DNA from: Aquirufa antheringensis
GTDB taxonomy: Bacteria; Bacteroidota; Bacteroidia; Cytophagales; Spirosomataceae
DNA: 64,000 nucleotides
Assembly (NCBI RefSeq): GCF_004307425.1
Contig: NZ_SEWZ01000001.1
Location: forward strand, 125,662 to 189,661
Direction of reading: 5' to 3'
The translations under genes and the position numbers were made by a program. The notes beneath the pieces were generated by a model that saw nothing but the letters and a program-made list of their open reading frames with translations, was not told the origin of the DNA and ran no database searches. Numbering within the stretch: position 1 is the stretch's first letter; every line of letters begins with the position of its first letter. This document shows positions 35,732 through 45,573 of the stretch, piece after piece.

Positions 35732-37567
35732 TTGAAAACATATTTTCGCTTATTAAGCTACGCCGTTTCGATCCGCAAGTATGTATTTCCATACTTCGGG
35801 TTTTCCTTGCTAGCGAGTTTGTTCGGCATTCTTAATTTTACTTTGCTGATTCCTTTGTTGAACGTCTTGTTCAATCAATCGGCTCCGGAGAATATTCAGA
35901 TTTACCGCGTTTTACCCGCTTTTTCGTTAACTCCCTCTTATTTCTCGTTCTTGTTTAACCACTATTTCTATGGTGCTTTGGAGGATTTTGGACGGATTGG
36001 AGCGCTGAAATATGCCTGTGGGGCGATTATGGTTTCGGTGATTTTGTCGAATTTCTTTCGGTATTTTTCCCAAAGAGTCCTCAAAACAGTCGAAGCAGAC
36101 ACCATTGCTTCCTTGCGTCAAGCGGTTTTTGAACGGGCGATTCGCCTAGACCTTAGTTATTTCACAGAGCAGAAAAAGGGCAACCTGATGTCCCGTTTAA
36201 CGACAGACGTTCAGGAAGTGGAGAATAGTATTGGCCGCGCCTTCACGGCAACTTTTAAAGAGATTTTTACGCTGGTTTTATTCTTCGTTTTTCTGGCGAG
36301 TATGTCAGTGAAGCTGACTTTGTTTTCGTTGATCATATTGCCCCTTTCGGGTTCAGTGATTGCGACGATTACGAGACGTTTACGCCGTGCAGCCGGAGAA
36401 GTGCAACAGCATTTGAGTGGAATTATCAGTTTGTTGGATGAGACCTTTGGGGCCATGCGAGTGGTGAAAGCCTTTCGGGCTGAGAAGATGATGGATGCAC
36501 GGTTTCAAGCGGGGAATGATCGCTACCGAAATTCCTTGCTAAAGATGGTATTCCGCCAAGAACTAACATCCCCCACCTCTGAAAGTCTAGGCGTTTTAGT
36601 GGTAACAGGTATCTTATTATATGGCGGTAGTTTAGTTATTAGTGGAGAAGGTGAATTATCCGCTTCGACGTTTATCGCGTTTATTGCGACTTTTTCGCAG
36701 GTAATGCGTCCGGCGAAAGCCATCGCGGATGCGTTCAGTGGCATTCAGCGTGGGGTGGCTTCGGCTGATCGTATTATTGAAATATTGGATACGCAATCTG
36801 AAATTGTAGCAGAGGATCCGATTACGCAGGTGGATGAATTTACAGATAAAATTAGCTTCCAAAAAGTCGGTTTCGAATATGTGAAGGGGCGCTCTGTGTT
36901 GAAAGAAGTGAGTTTCGATATTCCTAAAGGAAAGACGATTGCCCTGGTGGGCGCCTCCGGTGGCGGGAAGTCTACGCTAGCGGATTTATTGCCGCGTTTT
37001 TACGATCCATCGTCGGGTATGATTACCTTGGATGGAGTGCCGTTGAAAAACATTCCTTTGGACGACTTAAGAGGCTTGATGGGAATTGTGACCCAAGAAT
37101 CGGTCTTGTTTAATGATACGATATTCAATAACATCGCTTTTGGGACGGAGGCTACCTTAGCGGAGGTTCAGGCCGCGGCGAAGATTGCGAATGCACACGA
37201 TTTCATTTCGGCGAATCCGGAAGGTTACGAAACGGTGATCGGGGATAGGGGTTCTAAATTATCAGGGGGCCAAAGACAACGCATCTCCATCGCCCGCGCC
37301 GTTCTCAAAAATCCACCCATTTTGATTCTAGACGAGGCCACAAGTGCGTTAGATAACGAATCCGAAAAGTTAGTACAAGAGGCTTTGAGCCATTTAATGG
37401 AGAATCGCACGGTTCTAGTTATTGCTCACCGTTTGTCTACGATTCAACACGCTGACCAAATTTTAGTCGTACAACAAGGCGAAATCATCGAACGTGGTAC
37501 GCACGAAGAATTGATGAAGATCGAGAAAGGGGCCTATGCGGTTTTGGCACAAGGTATTACAGCCTAA
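35732..37567 (+). CDS. ABC exporter, MsbA-like (fused membrane and ATPase domains)
   Basis: A 611-residue half-transporter. Six membrane helices lie in residues 1-335, followed by an ATPase with Walker A GASGGGKST, signature LSGGQRQR and Walker B ILILDEATSALD. It resembles the lipid flippase MsbA. The predicted start is a TTG at 35732; no ATG or GTG lies close by in frame, and the family N-terminus needs the sequence from here. Neighbouring glycosyltransferases suggest a lipid or lipid-linked saccharide cargo (inference). No following gene is closely spaced. Confidence 0.9.
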   Translation: MKTYFRLLSYAVSIRKYVFPYFGFSLLASLFGILNFTLLIPLLNVLFNQSAPENIQIYRVLPAFSLTPSYFSFLFNHYFYGALEDFGRIGALKYACGAIMVSVILSNFFRYFSQRVLKTVEADTIASLRQAVFERAIRLDLSYFTEQKKGNLMSRLTTDVQEVENSIGRAFTATFKEIFTLVLFFVFLASMSVKLTLFSLIILPLSGSVIATITRRLRRAAGEVQQHLSGIISLLDETFGAMRVVKAFRAEKMMDARFQAGNDRYRNSLLKMVFRQELTSPTSESLGVLVVTGILLYGGSLVISGEGELSASTFIAFIATFSQVMRPAKAIADAFSGIQRGVASADRIIEILDTQSEIVAEDPITQVDEFTDKISFQKVGFEYVKGRSVLKEVSFDIPKGKTIALVGASGGGKSTLADLLPRFYDPSSGMITLDGVPLKNIPLDDLRGLMGIVTQESVLFNDTIFNNIAFGTEATLAEVQAAAKIANAHDFISANPEGYETVIGDRGSKLSGGQRQRISIARAVLKNPPILILDEATSALDNESEKLVQEALSHLMENRTVLVIAHRLSTIQHADQILVVQQGEIIERGTHEELMKIEKGAYAVLAQGITA

Positions 37568-37606
37568 TTTTTACACATTTTATTAGCTTATCCGTCTGCA
37601 AAAAAG

Positions 37607-37614
37607 TAATTTTG
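37607..37614 (+). promoter_or_regulatory. -7 promoter element for the aminotransferase-nhaD pair
   Basis: TAATTTTG, 38 bases before the ATG at 37653. A TTAG at 37583-37586 with a 20-base spacer is a weak -33 candidate. Confidence 0.5.
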
Positions 37615-37652
37615 CAGTCGATTTTATATACAAATATTCGTTTCTAGATACC

Positions 37653-38855
37653 ATGTCACAAGCACAATTAGCCCAAAGAATTCAAGCATTAGAAGAATCC
37701 TCTACGTTAGGGATGACGAAAAAAGCGCGCGAATTAGCAGCTCAAGGTCACAAAGTAATCAGTCTTTCTGTAGGGGAGCCGGATTTTAAAACACCTGCTC
37801 ACATCTGTGAGGCGGCTAAAAAGGCGATTGATGATGGTTTTCACGGGTATTCGCCTGTTGCAGGTTATCCAGATTTGCGTATGGCGATCGCCAATAAATT
37901 AAAGCGTGATAATAACTTAGAGTGGGGTTCAGAAAATATCGTGGTGAGCACGGGTGCAAAACACTCGCTAGCAAACGCGATTGCTGCCTTAATTAACCCA
38001 GGCGACGAAGTGATCATCTTCTCTCCTTATTGGGTTTCTTACTCGGAGATGGTGAAATTAGCCGAAGGAACTTCGGTAATTGTTCAAGGTGCTTTTGATA
38101 ATAACTTCAAAGTGACTCCAGAGCAATTCGAAGCTGCAATCACGCCTAAAACGAAAATGGTGATGTTCGCATCCCCTAACAATCCTACAGGATCGGTTTA
38201 CACAGAATCAGAATTACGTGATATCGCAAATGTGGTAGCACGTCACGAAAATATCTTTGTCCTAGCGGATGAAATCTACGAATACATCAACTTCACACAA
38301 GGTGGTCACTTCTCGATCGGATCTATTCCAGAAATCAAAGAACGTGTGATCACGGTGAATGGGGTGGCAAAAGGTCACGCGATGACAGGTTGGAGAATTG
38401 GATTTATCGCTGCGGCTAAATGGATCGCAGATGGAATCGAAAAATTACAAGGTCAAGTGACTTCAGGTACGAACTCGATCGCTCAAAAAGCGGCAGTCGC
38501 AGCCTTCAATGGTAGCTTAGATCACGCTTACGAAATGAAAGCGGCCTACGATCGCCGTCGCAAGTTAGTGGTAGAAAAATTACGTGATATCCCAGGTTTC
38601 AAGGTAAATATGCCAGATGGTGCATTCTATGCGTTCCCAGATATTTCGTATTATTTCGGTAAAACAGATGGTACTACGATGATCAAAGATTCAGATGATT
38701 TCTGTTCTTGGTTATTAGCAGATGCTTTTGTAGCAACAGTGGCTGGTTCAGGTTTCGGAGCACCGGATTGTATGCGTATTTCTACAGCAGCAGCAGACGA
38801 ACAATTAGTAGAAGCTTGCGATCGCATTAAGGCGGCCGTGGCTAAATTAAAATAA
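37653..38855 (+). CDS. aspC: Pyridoxal-phosphate aminotransferase, aspartate aminotransferase class I
   Basis: A 400-residue fold-type I aminotransferase that most likely interconverts aspartate and oxaloacetate with 2-oxoglutarate/glutamate. Markers: SVGEPDFKTPAH (39-50), GYSPVAGYPDLR (65-76), SPNNPTGSVY (174-183), DEIYEY (206-211) and the PLP lysine K240 in NGVAKGHAMTGWRIG. It belongs to the Iγ/Iβ-type subgroup common in Bacteroidota, so exact specificity (aspartate, possibly prephenate or aromatic) is not certain. The following gene, nhaD, begins after one base. The codon bias indicates high expression. Confidence 0.9.
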   Translation: MSQAQLAQRIQALEESSTLGMTKKARELAAQGHKVISLSVGEPDFKTPAHICEAAKKAIDDGFHGYSPVAGYPDLRMAIANKLKRDNNLEWGSENIVVSTGAKHSLANAIAALINPGDEVIIFSPYWVSYSEMVKLAEGTSVIVQGAFDNNFKVTPEQFEAAITPKTKMVMFASPNNPTGSVYTESELRDIANVVARHENIFVLADEIYEYINFTQGGHFSIGSIPEIKERVITVNGVAKGHAMTGWRIGFIAAAKWIADGIEKLQGQVTSGTNSIAQKAAVAAFNGSLDHAYEMKAAYDRRRKLVVEKLRDIPGFKVNMPDGAFYAFPDISYYFGKTDGTTMIKDSDDFCSWLLADAFVATVAGSGFGAPDCMRISTAAADEQLVEACDRIKAAVAKLK

Positions 38856-38856
38856 C

Positions 38857-40110
38857 ATGGGAATCGCGTCCATTATTGTCTTTATTTTAGGGTATTTAGC
38901 CATTACCTTAGAGCACCCCTTAAAAATTAATAAAACGGCTACAGCCTTAGTTACGGGTGTACTTGTTTGGACAATTTATGCGATTTCTACAGGAGATGCC
39001 TCTGAATTAGGTCATCACTTAGCGTCTACTTCGGAGATCTTATTCTTCTTGTTAGGAGCGATGACGCTAGTGGAATTAGTGGATGCCCACCAGGGGTTTT
39101 ACTTCGTCTCTCGATTAATTAAAACAGATAAGGTGATTAAACTGCTTTGGATAGTGGGTTTAATCACCTTTTTCATGTCTGCGGTTTTAGACAATTTGAC
39201 GAGCTCGATTGTGATGGTCACCTTGCTTCGGAAGTTGATCAGCAATAAAGAAACCCGGAAGTATTTTGTGGGAATCGTGGTCATTGCCGCGAATGCAGGC
39301 GGTGCTTGGTCGCCCATTGGAGACGTAACGACGACGATGTTGTGGATAGGAGGTCAAATTTCGGCTACCGGTATTATTCAAAGTTTATTGTTGCCTTCTT
39401 TAGTAGCTTTACTTGTGCCTTTGATTGTTGCTTCTTATGTCTTGAAAAACCAAGCCATTGGTCAGGCAGCCGCTTCAGTTGCCTTAAGTTCGACTGAAGA
39501 ACGCGATGGAAAGATCATGCTTTTTGCAGGCGCCGGTTCTTTGATAGGCGTTCCTATTTTCAAAACGTTGACACATTTACCTCCCTACATGGGTATTTTA
39601 TTAGCCTTGGGCATCGTTTGGATTTTGTCAGAACTCTTGCATTCAGAGAAAGACGAGGAGGCGAAGAAACACTTGAGTGTGGGCTATGCGTTGACCAAAA
39701 TCGATACGTCCAGCATTCTCTTTTTCTTAGGGATCCTGTTAGCCATTGGAGGATTAGAGTCCTTCGGTTATTTACACGCACTCTCGGATCAATTAGCACA
39801 CGCATTAGGCAATCAAAACATAATCGTCACCATCATTGGTTTAGCATCAGCGGTTGTGGATAATGTGCCATTAGTGGCAGCTACGATGGGAATGTATTCG
39901 CTAACAGACTTTCCGATGGATCATGTCATGTGGGAATACCTCGCCTTCTGTGCGGGTACGGGTGGAAGTATCCTGATTATAGGATCTGCCGCTGGAGTGG
40001 CCGTGATGGGAATGGAGAAGATTGAATTCGGCTGGTACCTGAAAAAAATAGGCTTTCTTGCCTTGCTGGGTTATTTCGCTGGCGCCGGTTTGTATTTGTT
40101 ATTGCACTAA
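38857..40110 (+). CDS. nhaD: Na+/H+ antiporter NhaD-type
   Basis: A 417-residue inner-membrane protein with about 11-12 helices that exports Na+ in exchange for H+. Distinctive segments include VLDNLTSSIVMVTLL (about 110-124) and the paired second-half motif AVVDNVPLVAATMG (about 331-344), the re-entrant DN motifs of the ion-transporter superfamily, plus GGAWSPIGDVTTTMLW. It follows the aminotransferase by one base. Its stop overlaps that of the convergent PAP2 gene within CTAA. Confidence 0.92.
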   Translation: MGIASIIVFILGYLAITLEHPLKINKTATALVTGVLVWTIYAISTGDASELGHHLASTSEILFFLLGAMTLVELVDAHQGFYFVSRLIKTDKVIKLLWIVGLITFFMSAVLDNLTSSIVMVTLLRKLISNKETRKYFVGIVVIAANAGGAWSPIGDVTTTMLWIGGQISATGIIQSLLLPSLVALLVPLIVASYVLKNQAIGQAAASVALSSTEERDGKIMLFAGAGSLIGVPIFKTLTHLPPYMGILLALGIVWILSELLHSEKDEEAKKHLSVGYALTKIDTSSILFFLGILLAIGGLESFGYLHALSDQLAHALGNQNIIVTIIGLASAVVDNVPLVAATMGMYSLTDFPMDHVMWEYLAFCAGTGGSILIIGSAAGVAVMGMEKIEFGWYLKKIGFLALLGYFAGAGLYLLLH

Positions 40111-40778
40111 AATCCAATCGACATACTCGCGCCGTAATACGCTGGGGCCACTTGAGGAGTCAAGGTGAAACGATTCAGTTTTTGCCACTGATGACGCACT
40201 TTAGGATATAAAAGATAGGCTAATTCTGCCGAAGCGATACCTATCGCCGAACCCATTAACACATCCGTTACCCAATGTTTGTTATTTGCGATTCGTAGCG
40301 CACCTGTAGCGGTAGCTAACGCATAACCTGCTATCACGAACTCGGGATGGGAATCGCGGTATTCATGCGCTAAAACAGTCGCTCCGAAAAAGGCCGTGGC
40401 TGTATGGCCAGAAGAGAACGTTTTTTCCGTTCCGTCTGGTCTAGCCTCTGTGATCGCTGCTTTTAATCCCTGTGTAGTCGCTACATAGATTCCAGTGCCT
40501 AGAAGAAAAACTCCAGCCTGATCGAAAGCCTCCTCTTTGCTCTTGAATTCAGCGATATTCAAGCCCACATACATCGCTGCAGGTCCATATTGAAGGTAAT
40601 CATCTAAGTGAGTGATACGTCCAGGAGCGACGATTTTCGTTTGAATTTGCTTGGCAAATGGATTGTACGTTAATCCACTGGCAATACCTAAAGCTAAAGG
40701 CATCTTCCACTTTTTAAAAGACGGTTTCTCTGCCTGTACAGAAAAAGTAAGTAGGCAAATAAGGGCGATGATTCTCAT
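40107..40778 (-). CDS. PAP2-family membrane phosphatase
   Basis: A 223-residue PAP2 phosphatase with a signal peptide (residues 1-16). The three catalytic blocks are complete: KAAITEARPDG (KxxxxxxRP), SSGHTATAFF and RIANNKHWVTDV (RxxxxxHxxxD). Likely targets are undecaprenyl pyrophosphate, phosphatidic acid or a lipid A phosphate; none can be chosen from sequence. It follows the thioredoxin-like gene with a single-base overlap, so the two are one unit. It converges with nhaD in a 4-base stop overlap. Confidence 0.88.
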   Translation of the reverse strand: MRIIALICLLTFSVQAEKPSFKKWKMPLALGIASGLTYNPFAKQIQTKIVAPGRITHLDDYLQYGPAAMYVGLNIAEFKSKEEAFDQAGVFLLGTGIYVATTQGLKAAITEARPDGTEKTFSSGHTATAFFGATVLAHEYRDSHPEFVIAGYALATATGALRIANNKHWVTDVLMGSAIGIASAELAYLLYPKVRHQWQKLNRFTLTPQVAPAYYGASMSIGF

Positions 40779-41995
40779 TATTTTTCGGCTAAAAGGCTCT
40801 GAATCGTATGTTCAAAATCGGTGATCCAATCGGCATAGTATTTTCCCGTTCCGGGGCCAGAGAATCCCGTGTGAATTTCTCTCACAATCCCTTTTTTGTC
40901 GATGATGAAGGTGGTAGGGTATCCGTTCATTTTACTTAGCATCGGTAATACTTTCTCGATGGTTTTATCTTCCGCCGTTCCGGCAAAAAGTAAAGGATAG
41001 CTGATGCCTATTTTCTTTTGAAAATTATTAATCTTAGGCCCTGCAACCGCGATGTCAGCTGAATTCTCAAAAGCAATGCCGATCACTTCCACGCCTTTGT
41101 CTTTGTATTTTGTATAGAAGGGAGCTAAATAACGAGATTCATCTAGGCAGTTTGGACACCAAGATCCCATTAATTCAATCACAACGACTTTGTTTTTATA
41201 GCGATCATCTTGTAGGCTAATTTGTTCGCCTGAGGTAGTAGGAAGAGTAAAATTGATGCGATCGAATCCGGGTTTTAGAAAGCTTAGCTTCTTTAAATCT
41301 GGCAAGGCGGCTGCAGGATCAAATTTGGCTTCAACGGTTCTAACTCCGCTTAAACCCGAAGTAAATCTTCCCGTCAATTGCGTGCCCTTCACCTTCGCAC
41401 GTAACATGTTTATGCCACTGCCGTCGAAGTAACTTAGAAACAAACTATCCCCGCTCACGTTGCCTTGCAAATAGCGGTAGTCACCAGATGTGCGTAGAAA
41501 AGTTCCAGTAACTTGGTTTCCTTCTTGTTCGAAAACACCTACGCCAGGGCTATGGTTCGTGGCATCACTAAAGAAGTCAGCCATCCACTTTCCGCTCACG
41601 TTTACGGTAGCAGGTTGTAGGTTAAGAAATCTATCTGCAGGGCCTGCAAGTGCTGAAACGGGTAAGCGATAGGCGGTTTTTCCATTTCTTTTCTTGACGA
41701 AATAGCCTTTCATTTCAGTGGCTTTTGTCACTAGAAAAACGAGCTCAGCTTCGTAGAGGTCGAATGGGACAACTAATGAATCCGCTCTAAAATAGGATTC
41801 TCCTAACGTGGATTTCTCCGCACCATTTACCAGTTTGATATCTAAATTTGCTGATTTTGAACCAGGGTTAATTTCAAATTGAATGGGTAATTCGCCGCCA
41901 TGTGTAGCAAGAGAAGCCCGCCAAAGTCCCGTAACAGGTGCTTGGGCTAAGCTCAATAAAGGAGCAAATAGGAGAGCAAATAAGGTCTTTTTCAT
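40778..41995 (-). CDS. Periplasmic TlpA-like thioredoxin with N-terminal unknown domain
   Basis: A 405-residue secreted protein: signal peptide 1-18 (ending SLAQA), a beta-rich region (20-235) of unknown family with repeated GxW and TGxF strands, then a TlpA/AhpC-type thioredoxin domain with active site WCPNC (C280, C283). Such proteins reduce or isomerise disulfides in the periplasm. The ATG at 41995 starts the signal peptide; an upstream in-frame start at 42136 would cross the promoter region. A good minus-strand promoter lies just upstream. It is coupled to the PAP2 gene. Confidence 0.87.
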   Translation of the reverse strand: MKKTLFALLFAPLLSLAQAPVTGLWRASLATHGGELPIQFEINPGSKSANLDIKLVNGAEKSTLGESYFRADSLVVPFDLYEAELVFLVTKATEMKGYFVKKRNGKTAYRLPVSALAGPADRFLNLQPATVNVSGKWMADFFSDATNHSPGVGVFEQEGNQVTGTFLRTSGDYRYLQGNVSGDSLFLSYFDGSGINMLRAKVKGTQLTGRFTSGLSGVRTVEAKFDPAAALPDLKKLSFLKPGFDRINFTLPTTSGEQISLQDDRYKNKVVVIELMGSWCPNCLDESRYLAPFYTKYKDKGVEVIGIAFENSADIAVAGPKINNFQKKIGISYPLLFAGTAEDKTIEKVLPMLSKMNGYPTTFIIDKKGIVREIHTGFSGPGTGKYYADWITDFEHTIQSLLAEK

Positions 41996-42019
41996 CGTTG
42001 AATCCCGTAGGCGTTTGAA

Positions 42020-42049
42020 CAAAGATACGGGTTCGAAACTTGTCACAAA
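42020..42049 (-). promoter_or_regulatory. Promoter of the thioredoxin-like/PAP2 operon
   Basis: On the minus strand, TTTG (42046-42049), 18-base spacer and TATCTTTG (42020-42027), 24 bases before the ATG at 41995. Full match to both Bacteroidota elements. Confidence 0.65.
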
Positions 42050-42099
42050 AAAATCATATACAAATTCGTGAATTGATGGCATAGCCGAGGGATAATTTG

Positions 42100-42107
42100 T
42101 ATTTTTG
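42100..42107 (+). promoter_or_regulatory. -7 promoter element of rsmH/cell-wall cluster
   Basis: TATTTTTG (TAnnTTTG), 15 bases before the rsmH ATG at 42123. The nearest TTG upstream is 24 bases away, rather long. Confidence 0.45.
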
Positions 42108-42122
42108 TTTTCATCCAAAATT

Positions 42123-43037
42123 ATGCCAGAAAACACCTACCATACCTCCGTCATGTTGCACGAATGCATCGATGGTTTGCACATTGATCCAGCGGGAACC
42201 TATGTGGATGTGACCTTTGGTGGAGGAGGCCATTCGAAGGCGATTTTAGCTAAACTCGGTCCAAAAGGCCGGTTGTTTTCCTTTGATCAGGATCCAGATG
42301 CTTGGGAGCAAGCAGAGAAAATTGATGATGAGCGTTTAACGCTGATTACGGCTAATTTTCGTCACTTAGAGAAGTATTTGCGTTTGCATCGCGTGAAGCA
42401 GGTAGATGGTATTTTGGCGGACTTCGGAGTATCTTCCTTTCAGTTAGATGCGCCGGAACGTGGATTCTCCATTCGTTTTGATGGTCCTTTGGACATGCGG
42501 ATGGGACCTTCTGCCTCGATGACGGCCGCTGAGTTATTGAACAGCTATTCGGCAGATGAATTGCAGCGCATTTTAGGGATGTATGGGGAGGTGAAGAATG
42601 CACGGACTTTGGCCCAAGCAATCATTCAGGCCCGTACCAGAAAAGCTCTTGAAACGACGCAAGAATTCAAAGAAATTTTGAATAAATTAGCTCCTAAACA
42701 CCGGGAGTTTAAATACTTCGCACAAGTCTTTCAGGCGATTCGCATAGAGGTGAATCAGGAGCTAGCGGTGATTGAAGAATTTTTAGCTCAAGCACCAGCG
42801 GTTTTGAAGCCAGAAGGTAGGCTTGTCATTATGTCTTTCCATTCGTTAGAGGATCGCTTGGTAAAGAATTTTATCAAAGCGGGGAATGTGCAGGGGAAAG
42901 AAGATAAAGATTTATTTGGGGTGGTGCATCGACCGTTTGAGTCGGTGATTCGCAAGCCGATTACGGCCTCAGAAGAAGAATTGAAATTGAACCCGCGCTC
43001 TCGAAGTGCAAAATTAAGAATAGCGTCTAAATTATAA
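42123..43037 (+). CDS. rsmH: 16S rRNA (cytosine-1402-N4)-methyltransferase
   Basis: Methylates C1402 in the ribosomal P site using SAM. 304 residues, the usual length. Markers: VMLHECIDGLHIDPAGTYVDVTFGGGGHS begins the SAM site (glycine loop near 34-38), FSFDQDPDAW, ILADFGVSSFQLD, and the C-terminal SFHSLEDRLVKNF. The ATG at 42123 starts the family N-terminus. It is the first gene of the division/cell-wall run; mraZ, usually just upstream, is absent. Confidence 0.95.
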   Translation: MPENTYHTSVMLHECIDGLHIDPAGTYVDVTFGGGGHSKAILAKLGPKGRLFSFDQDPDAWEQAEKIDDERLTLITANFRHLEKYLRLHRVKQVDGILADFGVSSFQLDAPERGFSIRFDGPLDMRMGPSASMTAAELLNSYSADELQRILGMYGEVKNARTLAQAIIQARTRKALETTQEFKEILNKLAPKHREFKYFAQVFQAIRIEVNQELAVIEEFLAQAPAVLKPEGRLVIMSFHSLEDRLVKNFIKAGNVQGKEDKDLFGVVHRPFESVIRKPITASEEELKLNPRSRSAKLRIASKL

Positions 43038-43038
43038 C

Positions 43039-43422
43039 ATGGCAACACCCATCGAACCTAAAGAAGCAGGGCCTAAGCGAATCTCCTCTCCTAAGAAGGA
43101 AGGGATTTTTGATTCCATTTTCAATATCGATAATTTCACAGGAGGGGAACTTCCGGTCATGTGGGTGAAAAGAATCGCCTTCGTTGCTTTTTTGACCCTC
43201 ATCAATATCTATTATTCGATGCTAGCTGATGGTAAATTGCATCAAATTCAGAAAGAAAAAAGTGCTTTAGAGGAGGATCGTGCTGATTATACCACGCAGA
43301 AGGCGGAGTATATGAAGGTGAGCAAGCAAACGAATTTGGAAGAGACACTGAAGCGTTATCAAATCGGGGTGAGTACGCTTCCTCCCACTAAAATCATCAT
43401 TCAAGTCAATAAAGAGCAATAA
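43039..43422 (+). CDS. ftsL: FtsL-like cell-division protein
   Basis: A 127-residue single-pass protein: cytoplasmic basic N-terminus (1-41), one membrane helix (about 44-63) and a periplasmic coiled coil (about 68-95). Position between rsmH and the FtsI-type transpeptidase is the usual one for FtsL, which activates septal peptidoglycan synthesis with FtsB and FtsQ. Sequence identity alone would be weak, so the call rests on topology and position. It ends in a 1-base overlap with the transpeptidase gene. Confidence 0.8.
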   Translation: MATPIEPKEAGPKRISSPKKEGIFDSIFNIDNFTGGELPVMWVKRIAFVAFLTLINIYYSMLADGKLHQIQKEKSALEEDRADYTTQKAEYMKVSKQTNLEETLKRYQIGVSTLPPTKIIIQVNKEQ

Positions 43423-45572
43423 TGGCGAAGGAGAAAAGACCTAATATTCGGGGCTTAATTACGAGACGTTTCTACACGTTTTTTATCATCATTTTGGCTG
43501 TCTTCTTGTACCTACTGTTTAGTTTGTACAAAGTGGTCGTACTAAAAGGGCCCAAGTTTCGCTCAGAGGCAATGGCCACTTATGTGAAAAAGCGGAAGAT
43601 AGAAGCTACGCGTGGTAATATCTATTCGGATGATGGAAGTCTGTTGTCGACCACTTTGCCTAAATACCGCTTAGGGATGGATCCATCTGTTTTGACGGGG
43701 AATGCGAAGGCAGATGAATTCTATAAACAGCATATTGATGGATTAGCTGCGGCATTAGCGAACTTCTTTAAGGATCGCACGGCGGATGAATACAAGGAAA
43801 AGATTGCGGCAGCCAGACGCAGTGGTCGGACCTATTTGTTGTTGAATAATCGCTTGTTAGACTTCCAAGAAAAGAAAAAGGTGTTGAGTTTTCCGTTGTT
43901 TAAAGAAGCGAAAAATTCCAATAAATCAGGCGTTGTTTTTGATAAGATTAATGTGCGCTATGCACCCTTTGGCCAAATGGCCTATCGTACCGTAGGGTAT
44001 CTCAAGGATCTGCGAGATAAAGGACGTGTGGGGATTGAGAATAGTTTTGATAAAGAGTTGCGTGGAGAGTTTGGAGAGGGGATGTACGAGAAAATGGATA
44101 ATAATACTTGGCGTCCAGAGCCCGGCGATGAGCCTAAGTTGCCGGTAGCGGGTGTGGATTTGCACTCTACTTTGGACATCAATATCCAAGAGATTGTGGA
44201 ATCTGCCCTACTAAATGGGATGAAGAAATTTAAAGGTAATTACGCGGTAGCCATTGTGATGGAGGTTTCGACCGGTAAGATTAAGGCCTTGTCGAATATT
44301 GCGGCGAATCCGCTTTCGCCCACTGGCTATTCTGAAACCTATAATTATGCCTTACTTGAGGCGCGTGATCCGGGTTCAGTTTTCAAGTTGCCATCCATTA
44401 TGGCCGTATTAGAAGAGAAAAACTATCCATTGACGAAGATGGTGAATACGGGAGATGGTAAATTCCGATTGTATAACGGTGTAATGTCGGATTCACATCC
44501 ATTAGGTACGATTTCATTAGAGCAGGTGATTGAAAGTTCCTCGAACGTGGGGACGATGAAGCTGGTTCAAGAGGCTTTTGGGACTACTAACAATGAGAAG
44601 TTTTATAATTACCTGAAGAAGTATCACTTAATTGAATCTTTGGATTTTCAATTGAAACCGAGTAGAAAACCCGTTTTCCCGGTGCCTTCTAAATGGGATG
44701 GTTTGCAGTTATTGTGGTCTTCTGTGGGTTATTCGACGCAGTATACGCCATTGCAGATTTTGGCCTTCTATAATGCGATCGCAAACAATGGCTACTGGAT
44801 TCAGCCCATTATTGTCAGTAAGGCAACGCGTGGGGATGAAGTAGTAACAGATTATATGGCTACACAGATGCGTGATTCGAAGCCATTATGTTCTCCTGAA
44901 ACGTTGAAAAAATTACAAATCATGCTGGAGGGCGTGGTCACCAAAGGAACCGCGAATAACATTAAAGGATCTGTTTATGGCATTGCCGGTAAAACAGGTA
45001 CTGCTCAACGTACGGTAACTGGAGCAAAAGGCTATCGTAAGGGAAATTACTACACAACATTTGCGGGGTATTTTCCTGTTAAGAACCCCAAATACTCGAT
45101 CATTATCGCAGTAGATGAACCGAAGGGTAATTCGGAAGGAACGTACGCTCGTCAAGTAACAGCCCCCGTTTTCAAGGAAATTGCGGATCGAATTTATTTG
45201 CGCGATATGAAATTGCAACAAACCTTACGAGGTTATTTGCCAGACTCGTTGAACAAGAATAAGTTGTCGAGTACACTTCATCCAGCAGACCAAAATATTC
45301 TATTCTCGCATTTAGGTTTGCCTAAAGTGGAGGAAAATGGCCAATGGTTGAACTTCAATTTAGAAAAGAAGACCATAAGAAATCAAGCCATCACCATGAC
45401 CCCTAAAACGGTACCTAATGTGGTAGGCATGAATTTGCGCGATGCCTTGTTTGCTTTAGAAAATAAAGGATTGAAGGTGCGGGCGAATGGGTTTGGGACG
45501 GTGACAAATCAATCCATCCCAGCTGGTACAGCTGCCGCGAAAAATAGTTTAGTCTTTATTCAACTGCATTAA
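43422..45572 (+). CDS. ftsI: Septal peptidoglycan transpeptidase (PBP3-type) with C-terminal PASTA domain
   Basis: A 716-residue class B penicillin-binding protein. It has a cytoplasmic start, one membrane helix (about 18-40), a dimerisation domain with RGNIYSDDG (64-72), and the transpeptidase with the three catalytic motifs: SVFK (Ser319 and Lys322), SSN (373-375), KTGT (near residue 528). A PASTA domain (about 650-716) ends it. It cross-links septal peptidoglycan. It lies in the FtsL-FtsI-MurE order of division clusters and overlaps ftsL by one base. Confidence 0.95.
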   Translation: MAKEKRPNIRGLITRRFYTFFIIILAVFLYLLFSLYKVVVLKGPKFRSEAMATYVKKRKIEATRGNIYSDDGSLLSTTLPKYRLGMDPSVLTGNAKADEFYKQHIDGLAAALANFFKDRTADEYKEKIAAARRSGRTYLLLNNRLLDFQEKKKVLSFPLFKEAKNSNKSGVVFDKINVRYAPFGQMAYRTVGYLKDLRDKGRVGIENSFDKELRGEFGEGMYEKMDNNTWRPEPGDEPKLPVAGVDLHSTLDINIQEIVESALLNGMKKFKGNYAVAIVMEVSTGKIKALSNIAANPLSPTGYSETYNYALLEARDPGSVFKLPSIMAVLEEKNYPLTKMVNTGDGKFRLYNGVMSDSHPLGTISLEQVIESSSNVGTMKLVQEAFGTTNNEKFYNYLKKYHLIESLDFQLKPSRKPVFPVPSKWDGLQLLWSSVGYSTQYTPLQILAFYNAIANNGYWIQPIIVSKATRGDEVVTDYMATQMRDSKPLCSPETLKKLQIMLEGVVTKGTANNIKGSVYGIAGKTGTAQRTVTGAKGYRKGNYYTTFAGYFPVKNPKYSIIIAVDEPKGNSEGTYARQVTAPVFKEIADRIYLRDMKLQQTLRGYLPDSLNKNKLSSTLHPADQNILFSHLGLPKVEENGQWLNFNLEKKTIRNQAITMTPKTVPNVVGMNLRDALFALENKGLKVRANGFGTVTNQSIPAGTAAAKNSLVFIQLH

Positions 45573-45573
45573 G

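Noticed and set aside
41996-42136. Longer start of the thioredoxin-like protein at 42136
   Set aside because: It crosses a good minus-strand promoter and the rsmH start; the signal peptide begins at 41995.
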